Assembly (NCBI GenBank): GCA_934635225.1 | Contig: CAKTYZ010000009.1 | Coordinates: 53,101 to 117,100, forward strand | DNA length: 64,000 nucleotides | DNA from: an uncultured Kiritimatiellota bacterium | GTDB lineage: Bacteria; Verrucomicrobiota; Kiritimatiellia; RFP12; UBA1067 | Direction of reading: 5' to 3' | Part shown: one piece after another, positions 32,293 to 41,381 of the stretch | How positions within the stretch are numbered: the stretch's first letter is position 1 | How the letters are laid out: every line of letters starts with the position of its first letter | Translations under genes and position numbers: made by a program | The notes under the pieces: generated by a model | Told to the model about the DNA's origin: nothing | The model's database searches: none | The model's input: only the letters and a program-made list of their open reading frames with translations

Positions 32293-34809
32293 ATGGAGAA
32301 AGAGAGGATATGGGCGTTTGTTTGCGCATTGACAGTCATGTCGTGCACGGCGGCCGCATTTGGGAACGGGTGGACAAAGACCTCGAAAGGGCCCGTGTTC
32401 GGCAGCCCCGAACTCGGGACGTGCTTTGATGTGAACGTCATTCCCGAAGGACCGAAGAGGTTTAACATGTATTTCTCATGGCGTGCTCAGAGGGCGATTG
32501 CTCGAACGACAAGCGACGACGGCGAGAACTGGTCCGCTCCTGAAGTCTGCTTGGAGACTGACTCCACGAGCGGTTGGGAGGACAACGTTAACCGCAGCTG
32601 CACTGTCTTCTGGAATGGCGAATACCACCTTTGGTATGTCGGTCAGGCGCGCGGCTTCTCGCGAATCGGCTACGCGAAGTCGCGGGACGGCGTCCGCTTT
32701 GTCCGCGTGACGAAGGAGCCTGTTCTGATTCCCGAACGCCCGCACGAGGGCTTCAGTGTCATGAACCCCTACGTGATGCGCGATGCGGAGCGCGGCGTCT
32801 GGCGGATGTGGTACGCGAGTGGCGAAACCTATGAGCCGAATGTCATCTGCTATGCCGAGTCAGCGGACGGCATTCACTGGGAGAAATCGCCACTCAACCC
32901 GGTTTTCGTAAAGGGTTCACACGGCATGTGGGATCAGGACCGAGTCGGCGGTTGCGAGGTGCGTCGCCTTTGCGACGGGCGTTATGTGATGTTCTATATC
33001 GGTTACTCCGATATCCACACGGCGCGCATCGGTGCGGCAGTCTCGCCGGACGGCGTGACGCGTTGGGAACGGCTTGCCGCAAATCCGCTCGTCGTCCCGA
33101 CGCCTGGCAGTTGGGACGAGTCTGCGGTCTACAAGCCGTCCGTCTGTTGGGATGCGGCGGCAGACTGCTGGCGGCTTTGGTACAATGGGCGGCGCGGCCC
33201 TAACGAGTTTGTCGGTCAGGCGGTTCATTCGGGTTACGATCTCGGACCCGTCGCGGCAGAGCCGTTCAAGGTAATTCCCGCTGAGATGGTGCGACGCCAT
33301 TTCGACCGATTCTCATTCGACGACGAGGAGTTGTATCGCTCGGCGATTCCAAATCAGAGTGCGGTTTGGTGGGCGAATCATGCCATCCCCCGCTTTGAGT
33401 GTCCCGACGACGACATCGTGCGCACCTACTATTTCCGCTGGTGGACGTACCGCAAGCACCTGCGACGCACGAAGGCAGGAAAGTGGGTCGTCACGGAGTT
33501 CCTGCCCGAGGTTGACTGGGCGGGTGCGGAGAACACGATCATTTGCCCGCTGAATCATCATTTGGCTGAGGGCCGCTGGCTTCGGAAGGGCGTCTATCTT
33601 GATGATTACCTCGCCTTCGTCATGACGCGCGGCAATGTGAATGGGCCTCGCGCCTATGCGTCTGCACCCGCTTGGGGGGCACTGGAGCGCGCCAAGGTGA
33701 CGGGCGATCAGGGTCTCCCGAAAGCCCTTCTCAAGTCATTCGTGGCGAATTTCGAGGAATGGGAGAAAGGGTGGGTGTCGAGGAGCCTTAGCCTTGCCGA
33801 TCCGGGTGTCCGGGGCGAACGCCCCATAAAGGGTGTCGCGTTCCAGGCGGGCTTCCGCGAAGGCCGGGGCCTCTTCGACCTGCCCGGAGACCGTGAAGGT
33901 TCGGAGTTCGCGCTCTCGACCGATGGAGCGCGGCCGCTCGTCAATTCGCTGATGTGGGCGGAGGCATCGGCCATTGCCGAGATCGCGCGAGCGGCAGGCG
34001 ATACGGCTCTGTCCGAGCGCTTTGTGGCGAAGGCTGCCATTCTGGAGAGGAACGTCAGAACACGCCTCTGGAATCCGGCGCGTGCGTTCTTCACGGCCCT
34101 GTCCGTCAATGGCGTGCAGGACAATGTCTGCGAACTGAACGGCTACGCGCCGTTCGCCGTCGGGATGCCGCTCGCTGGATTCGGCGCGGCATGGAAGGGG
34201 ATCGTGGACGAAAGAGGCTTTCTCGCGCCGAAGGGACTCGTCTTTCCGCGCCGCGACACGCCGGGCTTCGCGGACGGAATCGATCTGGCGCGCCACGAGT
34301 GCCTTTGGAATGGTCCGAGCTGGCCGTATGCGACGTCCGTCGCGTTGGCGGGCCTTGCGCGTGCACTCCACGGCCGTTTGGACCTACCGGTCGGTCGGGA
34401 GGACTTCGCGCGGCTTTTGGGGCTTTTCGCCCGCCAACACCGACGTGTGCGGGAGGACGGCCGCACGGTGGCGTGGATTGACGAGAATCAGAGCGGCTTC
34501 ACGGGCGAATGGCTCGCGCGCGACATTCTGATCGCTCAGGCCAAGGCTGAGGGGCGTGCACTGAAATACCGCGAGCGCGGCAAGGACTACAACCACTCGA
34601 CGTTTTGTGACCTTGTGATTACGGGTCTCTGCGGCCTCGTGCCGCAGACGGACGGCACGCTGAAGGTCGATCCGCTCGCGCCCGCCGCATGGGACTGGTG
34701 GTGCCTCGACGGGGTGCGCTACCACGAACGCGACGTCACGGTCCTTTTTGACCGCGACGGGACGCGTTACGGGCGCGGCAAGGGACTTGTTGTCATTAAT
34801 CGTCCGTAA
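32293..34809 (+). CDS. Fusion of five-bladed beta-propeller and (alpha/alpha)6 glycosidase domains
   Basis: An 838-residue exported protein from ATG 32293 (RBS AAGGAG). Residues ~25-330 form a GH43/GH117/GH130-like propeller with repeated blade motifs (IARTTSDDGENWSAP, IGYAKSRDGVRF, CYAESADGIHWEKS, WRLWYNGRRG). Residues ~345-838 resemble MGH1-like/GH63-related (alpha/alpha)6 glycosidases: YYFRWWTYRKHL, FLPEVDWAG, NSLMWAEASAIAEIA, ECLWNGPSWPYATSVAL and NHSTFCDLVITGL. Two glycosidase folds on one chain suggest sequential cleavage of one glycan. Neither specificity can be read from sequence. Confidence 0.75.
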   Translation: MEKERIWAFVCALTVMSCTAAAFGNGWTKTSKGPVFGSPELGTCFDVNVIPEGPKRFNMYFSWRAQRAIARTTSDDGENWSAPEVCLETDSTSGWEDNVNRSCTVFWNGEYHLWYVGQARGFSRIGYAKSRDGVRFVRVTKEPVLIPERPHEGFSVMNPYVMRDAERGVWRMWYASGETYEPNVICYAESADGIHWEKSPLNPVFVKGSHGMWDQDRVGGCEVRRLCDGRYVMFYIGYSDIHTARIGAAVSPDGVTRWERLAANPLVVPTPGSWDESAVYKPSVCWDAAADCWRLWYNGRRGPNEFVGQAVHSGYDLGPVAAEPFKVIPAEMVRRHFDRFSFDDEELYRSAIPNQSAVWWANHAIPRFECPDDDIVRTYYFRWWTYRKHLRRTKAGKWVVTEFLPEVDWAGAENTIICPLNHHLAEGRWLRKGVYLDDYLAFVMTRGNVNGPRAYASAPAWGALERAKVTGDQGLPKALLKSFVANFEEWEKGWVSRSLSLADPGVRGERPIKGVAFQAGFREGRGLFDLPGDREGSEFALSTDGARPLVNSLMWAEASAIAEIARAAGDTALSERFVAKAAILERNVRTRLWNPARAFFTALSVNGVQDNVCELNGYAPFAVGMPLAGFGAAWKGIVDERGFLAPKGLVFPRRDTPGFADGIDLARHECLWNGPSWPYATSVALAGLARALHGRLDLPVGREDFARLLGLFARQHRRVREDGRTVAWIDENQSGFTGEWLARDILIAQAKAEGRALKYRERGKDYNHSTFCDLVITGLCGLVPQTDGTLKVDPLAPAAWDWWCLDGVRYHERDVTVLFDRDGTRYGRGKGLVVINRP

Positions 34810-34823
34810 GAAGGGAGGCGAAA

Positions 34824-36161
34824 ATGTTTTTGGGACAGACGAGGTTCTGTTGGTCTGTTGCCGTCATTGGCCTCGCGTTCGCTGTGCAGGCGGAGAATGC
34901 GCACCGCATCACGCCGCTCGCGAATGACAGTGTCGTGGTGTGCCGTTCCCCGGCGCCGCAGACGACCTACTGCTATACGCCCGGCATCTGCCGGCTGCCA
35001 GACGGGCGGCTGGTCGTGACATGCGATTGGGGCGGACCGGACGCGGAAAGGTCGGCACGGCCGACCGGGCACGTTTATCTCTCCGATGACGGCGGCAGGA
35101 CATGGCGCGAGCGCACAGGCTTTCCGTTTATGCATGCACGTCCGTTTCTTGCAGGCGGACGGCTTTACATCCTCGGACATAATGGGCGTCTGCGCATTGC
35201 CCGTTCGGACGACGGTGGCGAGACATGGGGCACCTCGGCTTGGTTGTCGGAGAGCGTTGAGGGAACATGGCATCAGAGCGCCTGCAATGTCTGGTATACG
35301 CGTGGAAATGTCTACCTCGTGATGGAGCGGTCAGTCCCCGATCCACTCGGACGTTCGAACGGTTGGGGCGTGAACCGGCTTGCACCCGTGTTGATGCGCG
35401 CCGATGAAACGGCGGACCTGACGAAGCGTGTGAGCTGGACGTTCGCGCAGTCTTTCTGTTTCACGGACATCTTCGACGGCAACCGCAATCCGCATTTTCC
35501 TTATGTGGGCATCCCGTGGTACAAGGCGTTCACAGAATATCCGGGAGGTCGCCCCAATGACGCGCCGCGCGGACATCCCGTCGGTTGGCTTGAGACGAAT
35601 GTCGTGCAGTTGCAGGACCCCGATCAGGAATGGTACGATCCGTTGGGCCGAACGTTCCACCTCTTCATGCGCGCGAACACGTCAGGCGCGGGCTACGCCG
35701 CTCTCGCGAAGGTCGTGGAGCAACCGGATGGCTCAATGCAAACGCTGCTGGAAGAGGCGCCTTCCGGCGTGAAGACGCTTTTCGTGCCGATGCCGGGGGG
35801 GCAGATGCGTTTCCATGTCCTCTGGGACGACGAGACGCGGCTCTTCTGGCTTCTCTCAACGCAGGCGCGCGATACGATGCGCCGTCATGACCGTTTGCCG
35901 AAGGATCGCTATGGTCTCCCCTACAACGAGCGTCAGCGACTGCAGCTCTCGTTCTCGCGCAACATGATGGACTGGTGCTTTGCGGGACTCGTGGCGCAGG
36001 GCGAGACGACAATCGAGTCGCGCCATTACGCCGCGATGGCCATTGACGGAGACGACCTTTGCGTCGTCTCCCGCAGCGGTGATCGCGACGCGAAGTCTCC
36101 GCATGACACCGACCTGATTACGTTTCACCGGATATCGGACTTCCGTTCGCTCGTTTACTGA
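34824..36161 (+). CDS. Exported sialidase-like (BNR/Asp-box) protein
   Basis: A 445-residue protein with a signal peptide ending VQAEN and a six-bladed propeller with two clear Asp boxes, SDDGGRTW and SDDGGETW. The [11 protein letters not shown] and [14 protein letters not shown] patterns fit the exo-alpha-sialidase/BNR superfamily. GH33 enzymes remove terminal sialic acids, but many gut homologues have other functions, and the Arg triad is not obvious here. It is the last gene of the same-strand run that starts at 22212, with a GGAGG site 14 bases after the preceding stop. Confidence 0.7.
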   Translation: MFLGQTRFCWSVAVIGLAFAVQAENAHRITPLANDSVVVCRSPAPQTTYCYTPGICRLPDGRLVVTCDWGGPDAERSARPTGHVYLSDDGGRTWRERTGFPFMHARPFLAGGRLYILGHNGRLRIARSDDGGETWGTSAWLSESVEGTWHQSACNVWYTRGNVYLVMERSVPDPLGRSNGWGVNRLAPVLMRADETADLTKRVSWTFAQSFCFTDIFDGNRNPHFPYVGIPWYKAFTEYPGGRPNDAPRGHPVGWLETNVVQLQDPDQEWYDPLGRTFHLFMRANTSGAGYAALAKVVEQPDGSMQTLLEEAPSGVKTLFVPMPGGQMRFHVLWDDETRLFWLLSTQARDTMRRHDRLPKDRYGLPYNERQRLQLSFSRNMMDWCFAGLVAQGETTIESRHYAAMAIDGDDLCVVSRSGDRDAKSPHDTDLITFHRISDFRSLVY

Positions 36162-36201
36162 GTCCTTCGTCTCTCGTTTTCCCCTCTGCACGGGAGAAAT
36201 C

Positions 36202-36210
36202 TGATATAAT
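36202..36210 (+). promoter_or_regulatory. Extended -10 promoter of ribBA, near-leaderless
   Basis: TGATATAAT ends ten bases before ATG 36221 with no Shine-Dalgarno sequence. The expected leader is about four bases, so there is also no room for an FMN riboswitch. Confidence 0.65.
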
Positions 36211-36220
36211 ATGCGCTGAT

Positions 36221-37417
36221 ATGAACACGGTTTTTGATTCGGTTGAAGACTGTCTCGCGGCATTGCGGTGCGGCGAGATCATTGTCGTTACGGACGATGC
36301 GGATCGTGAGAACGAGGGCGACTGCATCTGCGCGGCGGAGTTTGCGACGACGGCGAACGTCAACTTCATGGCAACCTACGCCAAAGGGCTGATCTGTATG
36401 CCGATGGGCGCAGACTGGTGCCGGAAGCTTGATTTGCCGCAAATGGTCGCGACGAACACCGACAATCACCAGACGGCCTTTACCGTTTCAATCGATGCAA
36501 CTGAGACGACGACGGGCATCTCCGCCGAAGAACGGTCGATGACGGCGCAGAAATGCGTGCGGGGCGGGGTGACGCCAGACGGGTTTCGTCGCCCGGGGCA
36601 CATGTTCCCTTTGCGGGCACGTGAGGGCGGCGTCTTGAAGCGTGCTGGGCACACTGAGGCGACAGTTGATCTCTGCCGCCTCGCGGGGCTGAAGGAGGTT
36701 GGCCTTTGCTGTGAGATCATGAAGGCCGACGGCACGATGGCGCGGCTTCCTGACGTGCGGTCGTTCGCGACGGAACACAACTTGAAGATGACGACGATCG
36801 CGGATCTTATCGCCTACCGGCGTCGCCATGATCGTCTCGTCGAATGCGTTGAAGATGTGGACCTGCCGACGGATCACGGACACTTTCGCCTCAAGATGTA
36901 TCGCAGCCGCATTTCAGGATTGGAACATCTTGCGCTTGTGAAGGGCGATGTCGCGGACGGCAAGCCTGTTCTTGTGCGCGTCCATTCGGAGTGCTTCACG
37001 GGTGATGTCCTCGGGTCTGAGCGGTGTGATTGCGGCCCGCAGTTGCACGAGGCAATGGAGATGGTCGAGCGTGAAGGGCGAGGCGCGGTCTTGTATATGC
37101 GTCAGGAAGGTCGCGGCATCGGGCTTGCAAACAAGTTGCATGCCTATAAAAAGCAGGAAGAGGGGCTTGATACCGTTGAGGCGAATGTCGCGCTCGGTTT
37201 CCCGCCGGACCTTCGTGACTATGGCGAAGGTGCGCAGATGCTTGTTGATCTTGGCATCCGTCAATTGAAGCTTCTCACAAATAATCCCTGCAAGATCGCA
37301 GGGTTGGAAGGCTACGGGCTGGAAATTGTTGAGCGCGTGCCGATTGTCATTCCGGCCAATGCGCACGACAAGCGTTATCTGGAGACGAAGCGCGAGAAGA
37401 TGGGCCACATCTTGTAA
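36221..37417 (+). CDS. ribBA: Bifunctional DHBP synthase / GTP cyclohydrolase II
   Basis: A 398-residue bifunctional riboflavin enzyme. The N-terminal half makes 3,4-dihydroxy-2-butanone-4-phosphate from ribulose-5-P ([41 protein letters not shown]). The C-terminal half opens GTP ([20 protein letters not shown] zinc cysteines, [27 protein letters not shown]). Both halves carry full motif sets and the total length is typical. No other riboflavin genes are near. It is followed after 23 bases by the KDPG aldolase gene. Confidence 0.97.
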   Translation: MNTVFDSVEDCLAALRCGEIIVVTDDADRENEGDCICAAEFATTANVNFMATYAKGLICMPMGADWCRKLDLPQMVATNTDNHQTAFTVSIDATETTTGISAEERSMTAQKCVRGGVTPDGFRRPGHMFPLRAREGGVLKRAGHTEATVDLCRLAGLKEVGLCCEIMKADGTMARLPDVRSFATEHNLKMTTIADLIAYRRRHDRLVECVEDVDLPTDHGHFRLKMYRSRISGLEHLALVKGDVADGKPVLVRVHSECFTGDVLGSERCDCGPQLHEAMEMVEREGRGAVLYMRQEGRGIGLANKLHAYKKQEEGLDTVEANVALGFPPDLRDYGEGAQMLVDLGIRQLKLLTNNPCKIAGLEGYGLEIVERVPIVIPANAHDKRYLETKREKMGHIL

Positions 37418-37440
37418 TTGTTACGAAAGGATCAGTCAGA

Positions 37441-38082
37441 ATGAATATCGTTGAAACGTTGAGGCGTGCGGGGATCATCCCGGTCATCGTGATCGAGAGG
37501 GAAGATCAGGCAGTCCCGCTGGCGAAGGCTCTTGTCAAGGGCGGGTTGCCGGTCTTGGAGGTGACGTTCCGCACGAAAGCCGCCGCTGGCGCAATTGCGG
37601 CGATCAGGCGCGAAGTGCCGGAGGCCATCGTCGGCGCTGGCACGATCCTGACGGTCGAGATGCTTAAGGCTGCCAAGTCGGCGGGCGCGGTGTTTGGCGT
37701 CGCGCCGGGCTTTGACCCCGTAATCCTTGCGGCGGCGAAGGCGGAGGGCCTTCCGTTCTGCCCTGGCATCGCGACGGCGAGCGAGCTTTCGCAAGCGTTG
37801 ACGGCGGGTTGTCCGATGGTCAAGTTCTTCCCGGCGGAAGCCGCAGGCGGTGTCAAGATGATTAAGAACCTTCTTGGCGCATTCCGTTTCACGGGCGTGA
37901 AGTTCATGCCGACGGGCGGCGTCAAGCTGGACAATGTGGCTGATTATCTCTCCGTTCCCGAGATCGTCTGCTGCGGCGGCACGTGGATTGTCCCGAAGGA
38001 CGCGCTTGCGAACAGTGACTACGTGGCGATTGAGAAGTTGGCGGCGGATGCCGCCGCGCTTGTGAAGAAACTGCGCGGTTGA
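37441..38082 (+). CDS. eda: KDPG/KHG aldolase (Entner-Doudoroff)
   Basis: A 213-residue class I aldolase with the Schiff-base Lys in MVKFFPAE, the catalytic Glu in VLEVTFRT, and the phosphate loop MPTGGV. It splits 2-keto-3-deoxy-6-phosphogluconate into pyruvate and glyceraldehyde-3-P, or 4-hydroxy-2-oxoglutarate into pyruvate and glyoxylate. This lets the cell use gluconate and uronates. Its neighbours downstream (GH16 enzyme and MFS transporter) suggest a uronate- or anhydrosugar-containing polysaccharide. RBS GAAAGGA lies upstream. Confidence 0.95.
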   Translation: MNIVETLRRAGIIPVIVIEREDQAVPLAKALVKGGLPVLEVTFRTKAAAGAIAAIRREVPEAIVGAGTILTVEMLKAAKSAGAVFGVAPGFDPVILAAAKAEGLPFCPGIATASELSQALTAGCPMVKFFPAEAAGGVKMIKNLLGAFRFTGVKFMPTGGVKLDNVADYLSVPEIVCCGGTWIVPKDALANSDYVAIEKLAADAAALVKKLRG

Positions 38083-38086
38083 CGCG

Positions 38087-38881
38087 ATGATGCTGCTTGC
38101 CGCGCTCCTTGCTCTCGCTGCATTCGTGACACCTGCGCGCGTGCCGGATGTCTCGGACGAGTTTGACGGCTTGTCGTTGGACGAGTCGAAGTGGACGGAT
38201 TGGGTTGCGTCCTTTCCGGGACGCACGGCGGGCTTCCTCTTTGCACGCGACAATGTCGCTGTCTCGAACGGTTGCCTGAACCTGACGGCGCGGCGGATGC
38301 GCCCAGACGAGAAGACGGTCGAAAACGTGCGGCGTGGCTTCACGACTTATGCGACGGCCTACGTGCGGGCGAAGGAGAAGACTTTTTACGGATTCTATGC
38401 CTGTCGTGCGCGAACGATGCGAGCAAAGGTCTGCAACGCGTTTTGGCTGTATGATCCGCTGTCGGATGCGCCTGAGAAGAAGTTTCGTCTCGGTGACTTC
38501 AGCGAGGAGATTGACATATTCGAGATCTTCGGCTCGCTTCGCGACTGGCATGGGACGGTCCATCGTCTTCGGACGCCTTATCTCGAAGGCGTTGTCCATA
38601 GCGGCATCGAGAAACTGCCGACAAAAAGCCGAACGATCGCCTTGACGTTTGATCCGACGGCGGATTTTCACGAGTATGGCTTTCTTTGGACGGCAACGGA
38701 ACTCAAGTGGTTCATTGACGGAGAAGAGGTCTTTGCTCGCCCGAACGACCATTTCCATCGCCCGATGCACCTGACGTTTGACTGTGAGATCATGTATAGC
38801 TGGGTCGGCGAACCAGAGCCAGCCGAACTGCCGGCGGTCTTTTCGATTGACTGGTTCCGCTATTGGAAGGGAACGGAATGA
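38087..38881 (+). CDS. GH16-family endo-glycanase
   Basis: A 264-residue exported protein (signal MMLLAALLALAAFVTPA). The GH16 active-site motif is EIDIFE at residues 141-146, giving nucleophile E141, D143 and acid/base E146. Start of the fold DEFDGLSLDESKW and the later DFHEYGFLWTATELKWFIDG are typical. GH16 enzymes cut beta-1,3/1,4 glucans, agars, porphyrans or carrageenans; which one is not clear here. It begins 5 bases after eda and overlaps the MFS transporter by ATGA. Confidence 0.88.
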   Translation: MMLLAALLALAAFVTPARVPDVSDEFDGLSLDESKWTDWVASFPGRTAGFLFARDNVAVSNGCLNLTARRMRPDEKTVENVRRGFTTYATAYVRAKEKTFYGFYACRARTMRAKVCNAFWLYDPLSDAPEKKFRLGDFSEEIDIFEIFGSLRDWHGTVHRLRTPYLEGVVHSGIEKLPTKSRTIALTFDPTADFHEYGFLWTATELKWFIDGEEVFARPNDHFHRPMHLTFDCEIMYSWVGEPEPAELPAVFSIDWFRYWKGTE

Positions 38882-40137
38882 AAAGCGGCTACAAATGGAT
38901 GATGCTGGCGATGCTCAGCTGCGCGTTCTTCTTCCATCAGGCGGACCGTGCGCTCTTCGGGCTGCTGACGATTCCGATTCAGGACGAGTTGGGCCTTTCC
39001 GATGTGCAGATCGGCTGGATCAACACGGTCCTCTCCTGGACGCTTGCAGGCATGGCGTTTCTCGCGGGGCCAGTTGGTGATCGTTTCTCCCGCAAGTGGA
39101 TTATCACGCTTTCTCTCCTCTCGTGGTCGTTCATGACGTTCATGATGGGTTTTGTTGGAAACTGGACGATCTTCGGCTTTGTCATCCCGGCGTTTTTCGT
39201 CGTCATGTTTTTTCGCTCAATTGCGACGGGTGTCGGCGAAAGTTTCTACGGACCATGCTATCCGCCGTTGATTGCCGCGTTTCACAAGGAGACGCGTTCG
39301 ATTGCGCTGTCCATCCACCAAGGTGCGCTTTATTTTGGGCTGATGACGTCAGGCGTCATTACCGCATGGGCGCTTGGTTTGCTGGGAACTTGGCGGCATG
39401 TCTTCATGGTTTTCGGCGGGGCTGGCTTCGCGCTTGGCGTGTTCTTTATCTTCGCCTTGCGTGACACGGATACGCCGTCCTGCCACCAGCCTTCATCGTC
39501 TCAGCCTTTTTTCTCGGGACTCCTCTATTTCGCGAAGAAGCCGTCCGCTTGGTGTGCGATGTCGGGCTTCGTGGCCATTGTCTTCGTGAACAATGCCTAT
39601 CTCTTCTGGGCGCCGAAATTCATGACGATGAAGTTTGGGACGTCCGTCGGTGCGGCGGGGACGCAGACGATGCTCTATCACCATCTTCTGGCCTTTCTGG
39701 CCATTATGGTCGGCGGCGTGCTGACGGATCGTTTCGTGAAGAGGATGCCGCGTTTCCGTCTCGGGTTTCAAGTTCTTTCCCTATTCTGCGGTGCGCCATG
39801 CCTTGTGCTGATCGGCCTTGCTCCCAGCGCGGCGGCAATGATTGAGCTGACGGCGGTGTATGGCGTGTTTCGCGGCTTTTTCGAGGTGAATACGCACGCT
39901 TCGCTCTTTGATGTCATTCCGCCGCAATATCGTTCAACTTCAATTGGAATCTTTACGGTGTTTGCGTTCTTCGTGGGCGGGCTTTCGGGTGTCTTGATGG
40001 GTGCCCTGTCTCAGCGCTACGGTGTGCGTGGCTTTGAAATGGGCTTCGCGCTCATGGGTGGGGCTTATCTGCTTGGCGCACTAATCATGATGGTTTCGTT
40101 CTTCGTGACCTTTCGCCGAGACCGAATCGTTGAGTGA
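38878..40137 (+). CDS. MFS transporter, hexuronate/anion-symporter type
   Basis: A 419-residue protein from ATG 38878 with about 12 membrane helices and the MFS loop GPVGDRFSRKWII between helices 2 and 3. The pattern FFFHQADRALFGLLTIPIQDELGLSDVQIGW resembles ACS-family hexuronate/glycerate symporters. It would import the monosaccharide or uronate released by nearby hydrolases. The ATGA overlap ties its translation to the GH16 gene, and GGAAGGGA within that gene serves as RBS. Confidence 0.85.
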   Translation: MKSGYKWMMLAMLSCAFFFHQADRALFGLLTIPIQDELGLSDVQIGWINTVLSWTLAGMAFLAGPVGDRFSRKWIITLSLLSWSFMTFMMGFVGNWTIFGFVIPAFFVVMFFRSIATGVGESFYGPCYPPLIAAFHKETRSIALSIHQGALYFGLMTSGVITAWALGLLGTWRHVFMVFGGAGFALGVFFIFALRDTDTPSCHQPSSSQPFFSGLLYFAKKPSAWCAMSGFVAIVFVNNAYLFWAPKFMTMKFGTSVGAAGTQTMLYHHLLAFLAIMVGGVLTDRFVKRMPRFRLGFQVLSLFCGAPCLVLIGLAPSAAAMIELTAVYGVFRGFFEVNTHASLFDVIPPQYRSTSIGIFTVFAFFVGGLSGVLMGALSQRYGVRGFEMGFALMGGAYLLGALIMMVSFFVTFRRDRIVE

Positions 40138-40153
40138 GGGTGGAGGCTGCCCG

Positions 40154-41299
40154 ATGAAGACCGTCCTCTATCTCGACATGTGGATTGGCGAGAGGATTCA
40201 GGAGAGGAAACTTGCGGGCATCCGCCGGTTCGCACGGACAGCGGGCTGGGATGTGATCCCCGTGGACGAGGTGTCCTCGCGCCCGACGCCCTTGAGACGG
40301 CTCTTGGATTCCGTGCGCCCCGTCGGAGTCATCATCGAGTGTTCGGCGGCGCGGACGGATCTTTCTCCGTCGCTGTTCGGGGAGGTCCCTGTCGTGTATC
40401 TGGATTGTCAACGTGGACAGTACGGGCGTGCGGTGACATGTGTCGTGCATGACGTGACGTTGACCGTGCGGACGGTGTTTCGCGAACTCGCGTCGAACCG
40501 TCCCGTTGGCTATGCGTTTGTCGGCTATCGGAATCGGCGGGCTTGGTCGGACGCCCGCGCACGGGCTTTCCGCACGCTCGTTCGGGGTGCAGGCAAGGTC
40601 TGCCGGACGTTCGTCTGGAAGGCGGAGGATGCTGAGATGCGTGCGACGCGACTTGCCGCGTGGGTGGCGGGCTTGCCGCCGAAGACGGCCGTCTTTGCGG
40701 CGAACGATGAGACGGCGCGCGAAGTTGCCCGTGCAGCGGAACTGGTGCATCGGGCTATTCCGCGCACGCTGACGTTGTTGGGCGTGGACAATCTTGAAGC
40801 GGTCTGCCTTGGCGAGAGGCCGACTCTTTCCAGCATTCAGGTCGATTTCGAGCGGGCGGGATATCTTGCGGCGAGTTTGTTGAACGAGGCCTTGCTGACA
40901 CATGGTAGGCATGGGGCTGTCGCGACGTTTGGCGTGCTGATGACCCTTCGCCGCGAATCCACGCGTGGCTATGGGCGGCGCGAGCCACGCATCCTTGATG
41001 CGATGGGGTTGATACGCGCACGGGCGTGTGATGGACTGACGGCGCGCGAGGTTGTTGCGTTGATCGGCGGCTCGCGCCGCTTGGCGGAACTGCGCTTTCG
41101 GGAGGCGGCGGGACATTCGATCCTTGATGAGATTGAAACAACTCGTTTGGAGCGCGTCATGCAGTTGTTGCGCGACCAGTCAGTGAGCCTTCCCGTTGTC
41201 ATCGCCCAGTCGGGCTATTCGACAGCAGCCGCGTTGCGTAAGGCGTTTCGATTGCGAACGGGAAAGTCGCTGCTCGCCTGGCGTGCGGCGAACGCCTGA
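40154..41299 (+). CDS. XylR-like AraC-family regulator with sugar-binding domain
   Basis: A 381-residue regulator from ATG 40154 (RBS GGAGG). Residues ~1-270 resemble a LacI/XylR periplasmic-binding-protein fold (VLYLDMWIGERIQERKLAGIRRFA, AVFAANDETAREVA, LTLLGVDNLEAVCLGERPTLSSIQ). Residues ~280-381 hold two AraC helix-turn-helix motifs (LTAREVVALIGGSRRLAELRF and VVIAQSGYSTAAALRKAFR). Sugar binding should control activation of the nearby carbohydrate genes on both sides. It is a distant paralogue of the regulator at 62212-63354. A terminator hairpin overlaps its stop codon. Confidence 0.9.
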   Translation: MKTVLYLDMWIGERIQERKLAGIRRFARTAGWDVIPVDEVSSRPTPLRRLLDSVRPVGVIIECSAARTDLSPSLFGEVPVVYLDCQRGQYGRAVTCVVHDVTLTVRTVFRELASNRPVGYAFVGYRNRRAWSDARARAFRTLVRGAGKVCRTFVWKAEDAEMRATRLAAWVAGLPPKTAVFAANDETAREVARAAELVHRAIPRTLTLLGVDNLEAVCLGERPTLSSIQVDFERAGYLAASLLNEALLTHGRHGAVATFGVLMTLRRESTRGYGRREPRILDAMGLIRARACDGLTAREVVALIGGSRRLAELRFREAAGHSILDEIETTRLERVMQLLRDQSVSLPVVIAQSGYSTAAALRKAFRLRTGKSLLAWRAANA

Positions 41300-41308
41300 T
41301 TTTTTTTT
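41280..41308 (+). terminator. Terminator overlapping the regulator stop codon
   Basis: A short hairpin, GGCGT with ACGCC around a 7-base loop, is followed by TGA and a run of T residues up to 41308. The stem lies inside the last codons of the regulator gene. Confidence 0.6.
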
Positions 41309-41342
41309 GCGCAAAAGTTTCATGTCTGTTATGTGGATGGTG

Positions 41343-41348
41343 TATAAT
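41343..41348 (+). promoter_or_regulatory. -10 promoter of the LRR protein gene
   Basis: TATAAT lies 33 bases before ATG 41382 and is preceded by GTG. The leader has an AAAGGAGCT ribosome-binding site. No clear -35. Confidence 0.55.
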
Positions 41349-41381
41349 GTATGGCAAAACGAAAGAAAGGAGCTCTCGAAA

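Noticed and set aside
36162..36220. FMN riboswitch upstream of ribBA
   Set aside because: Only 59 bases separate the genes and the promoter lies ~10 bases before the ATG, leaving no room for an aptamer.
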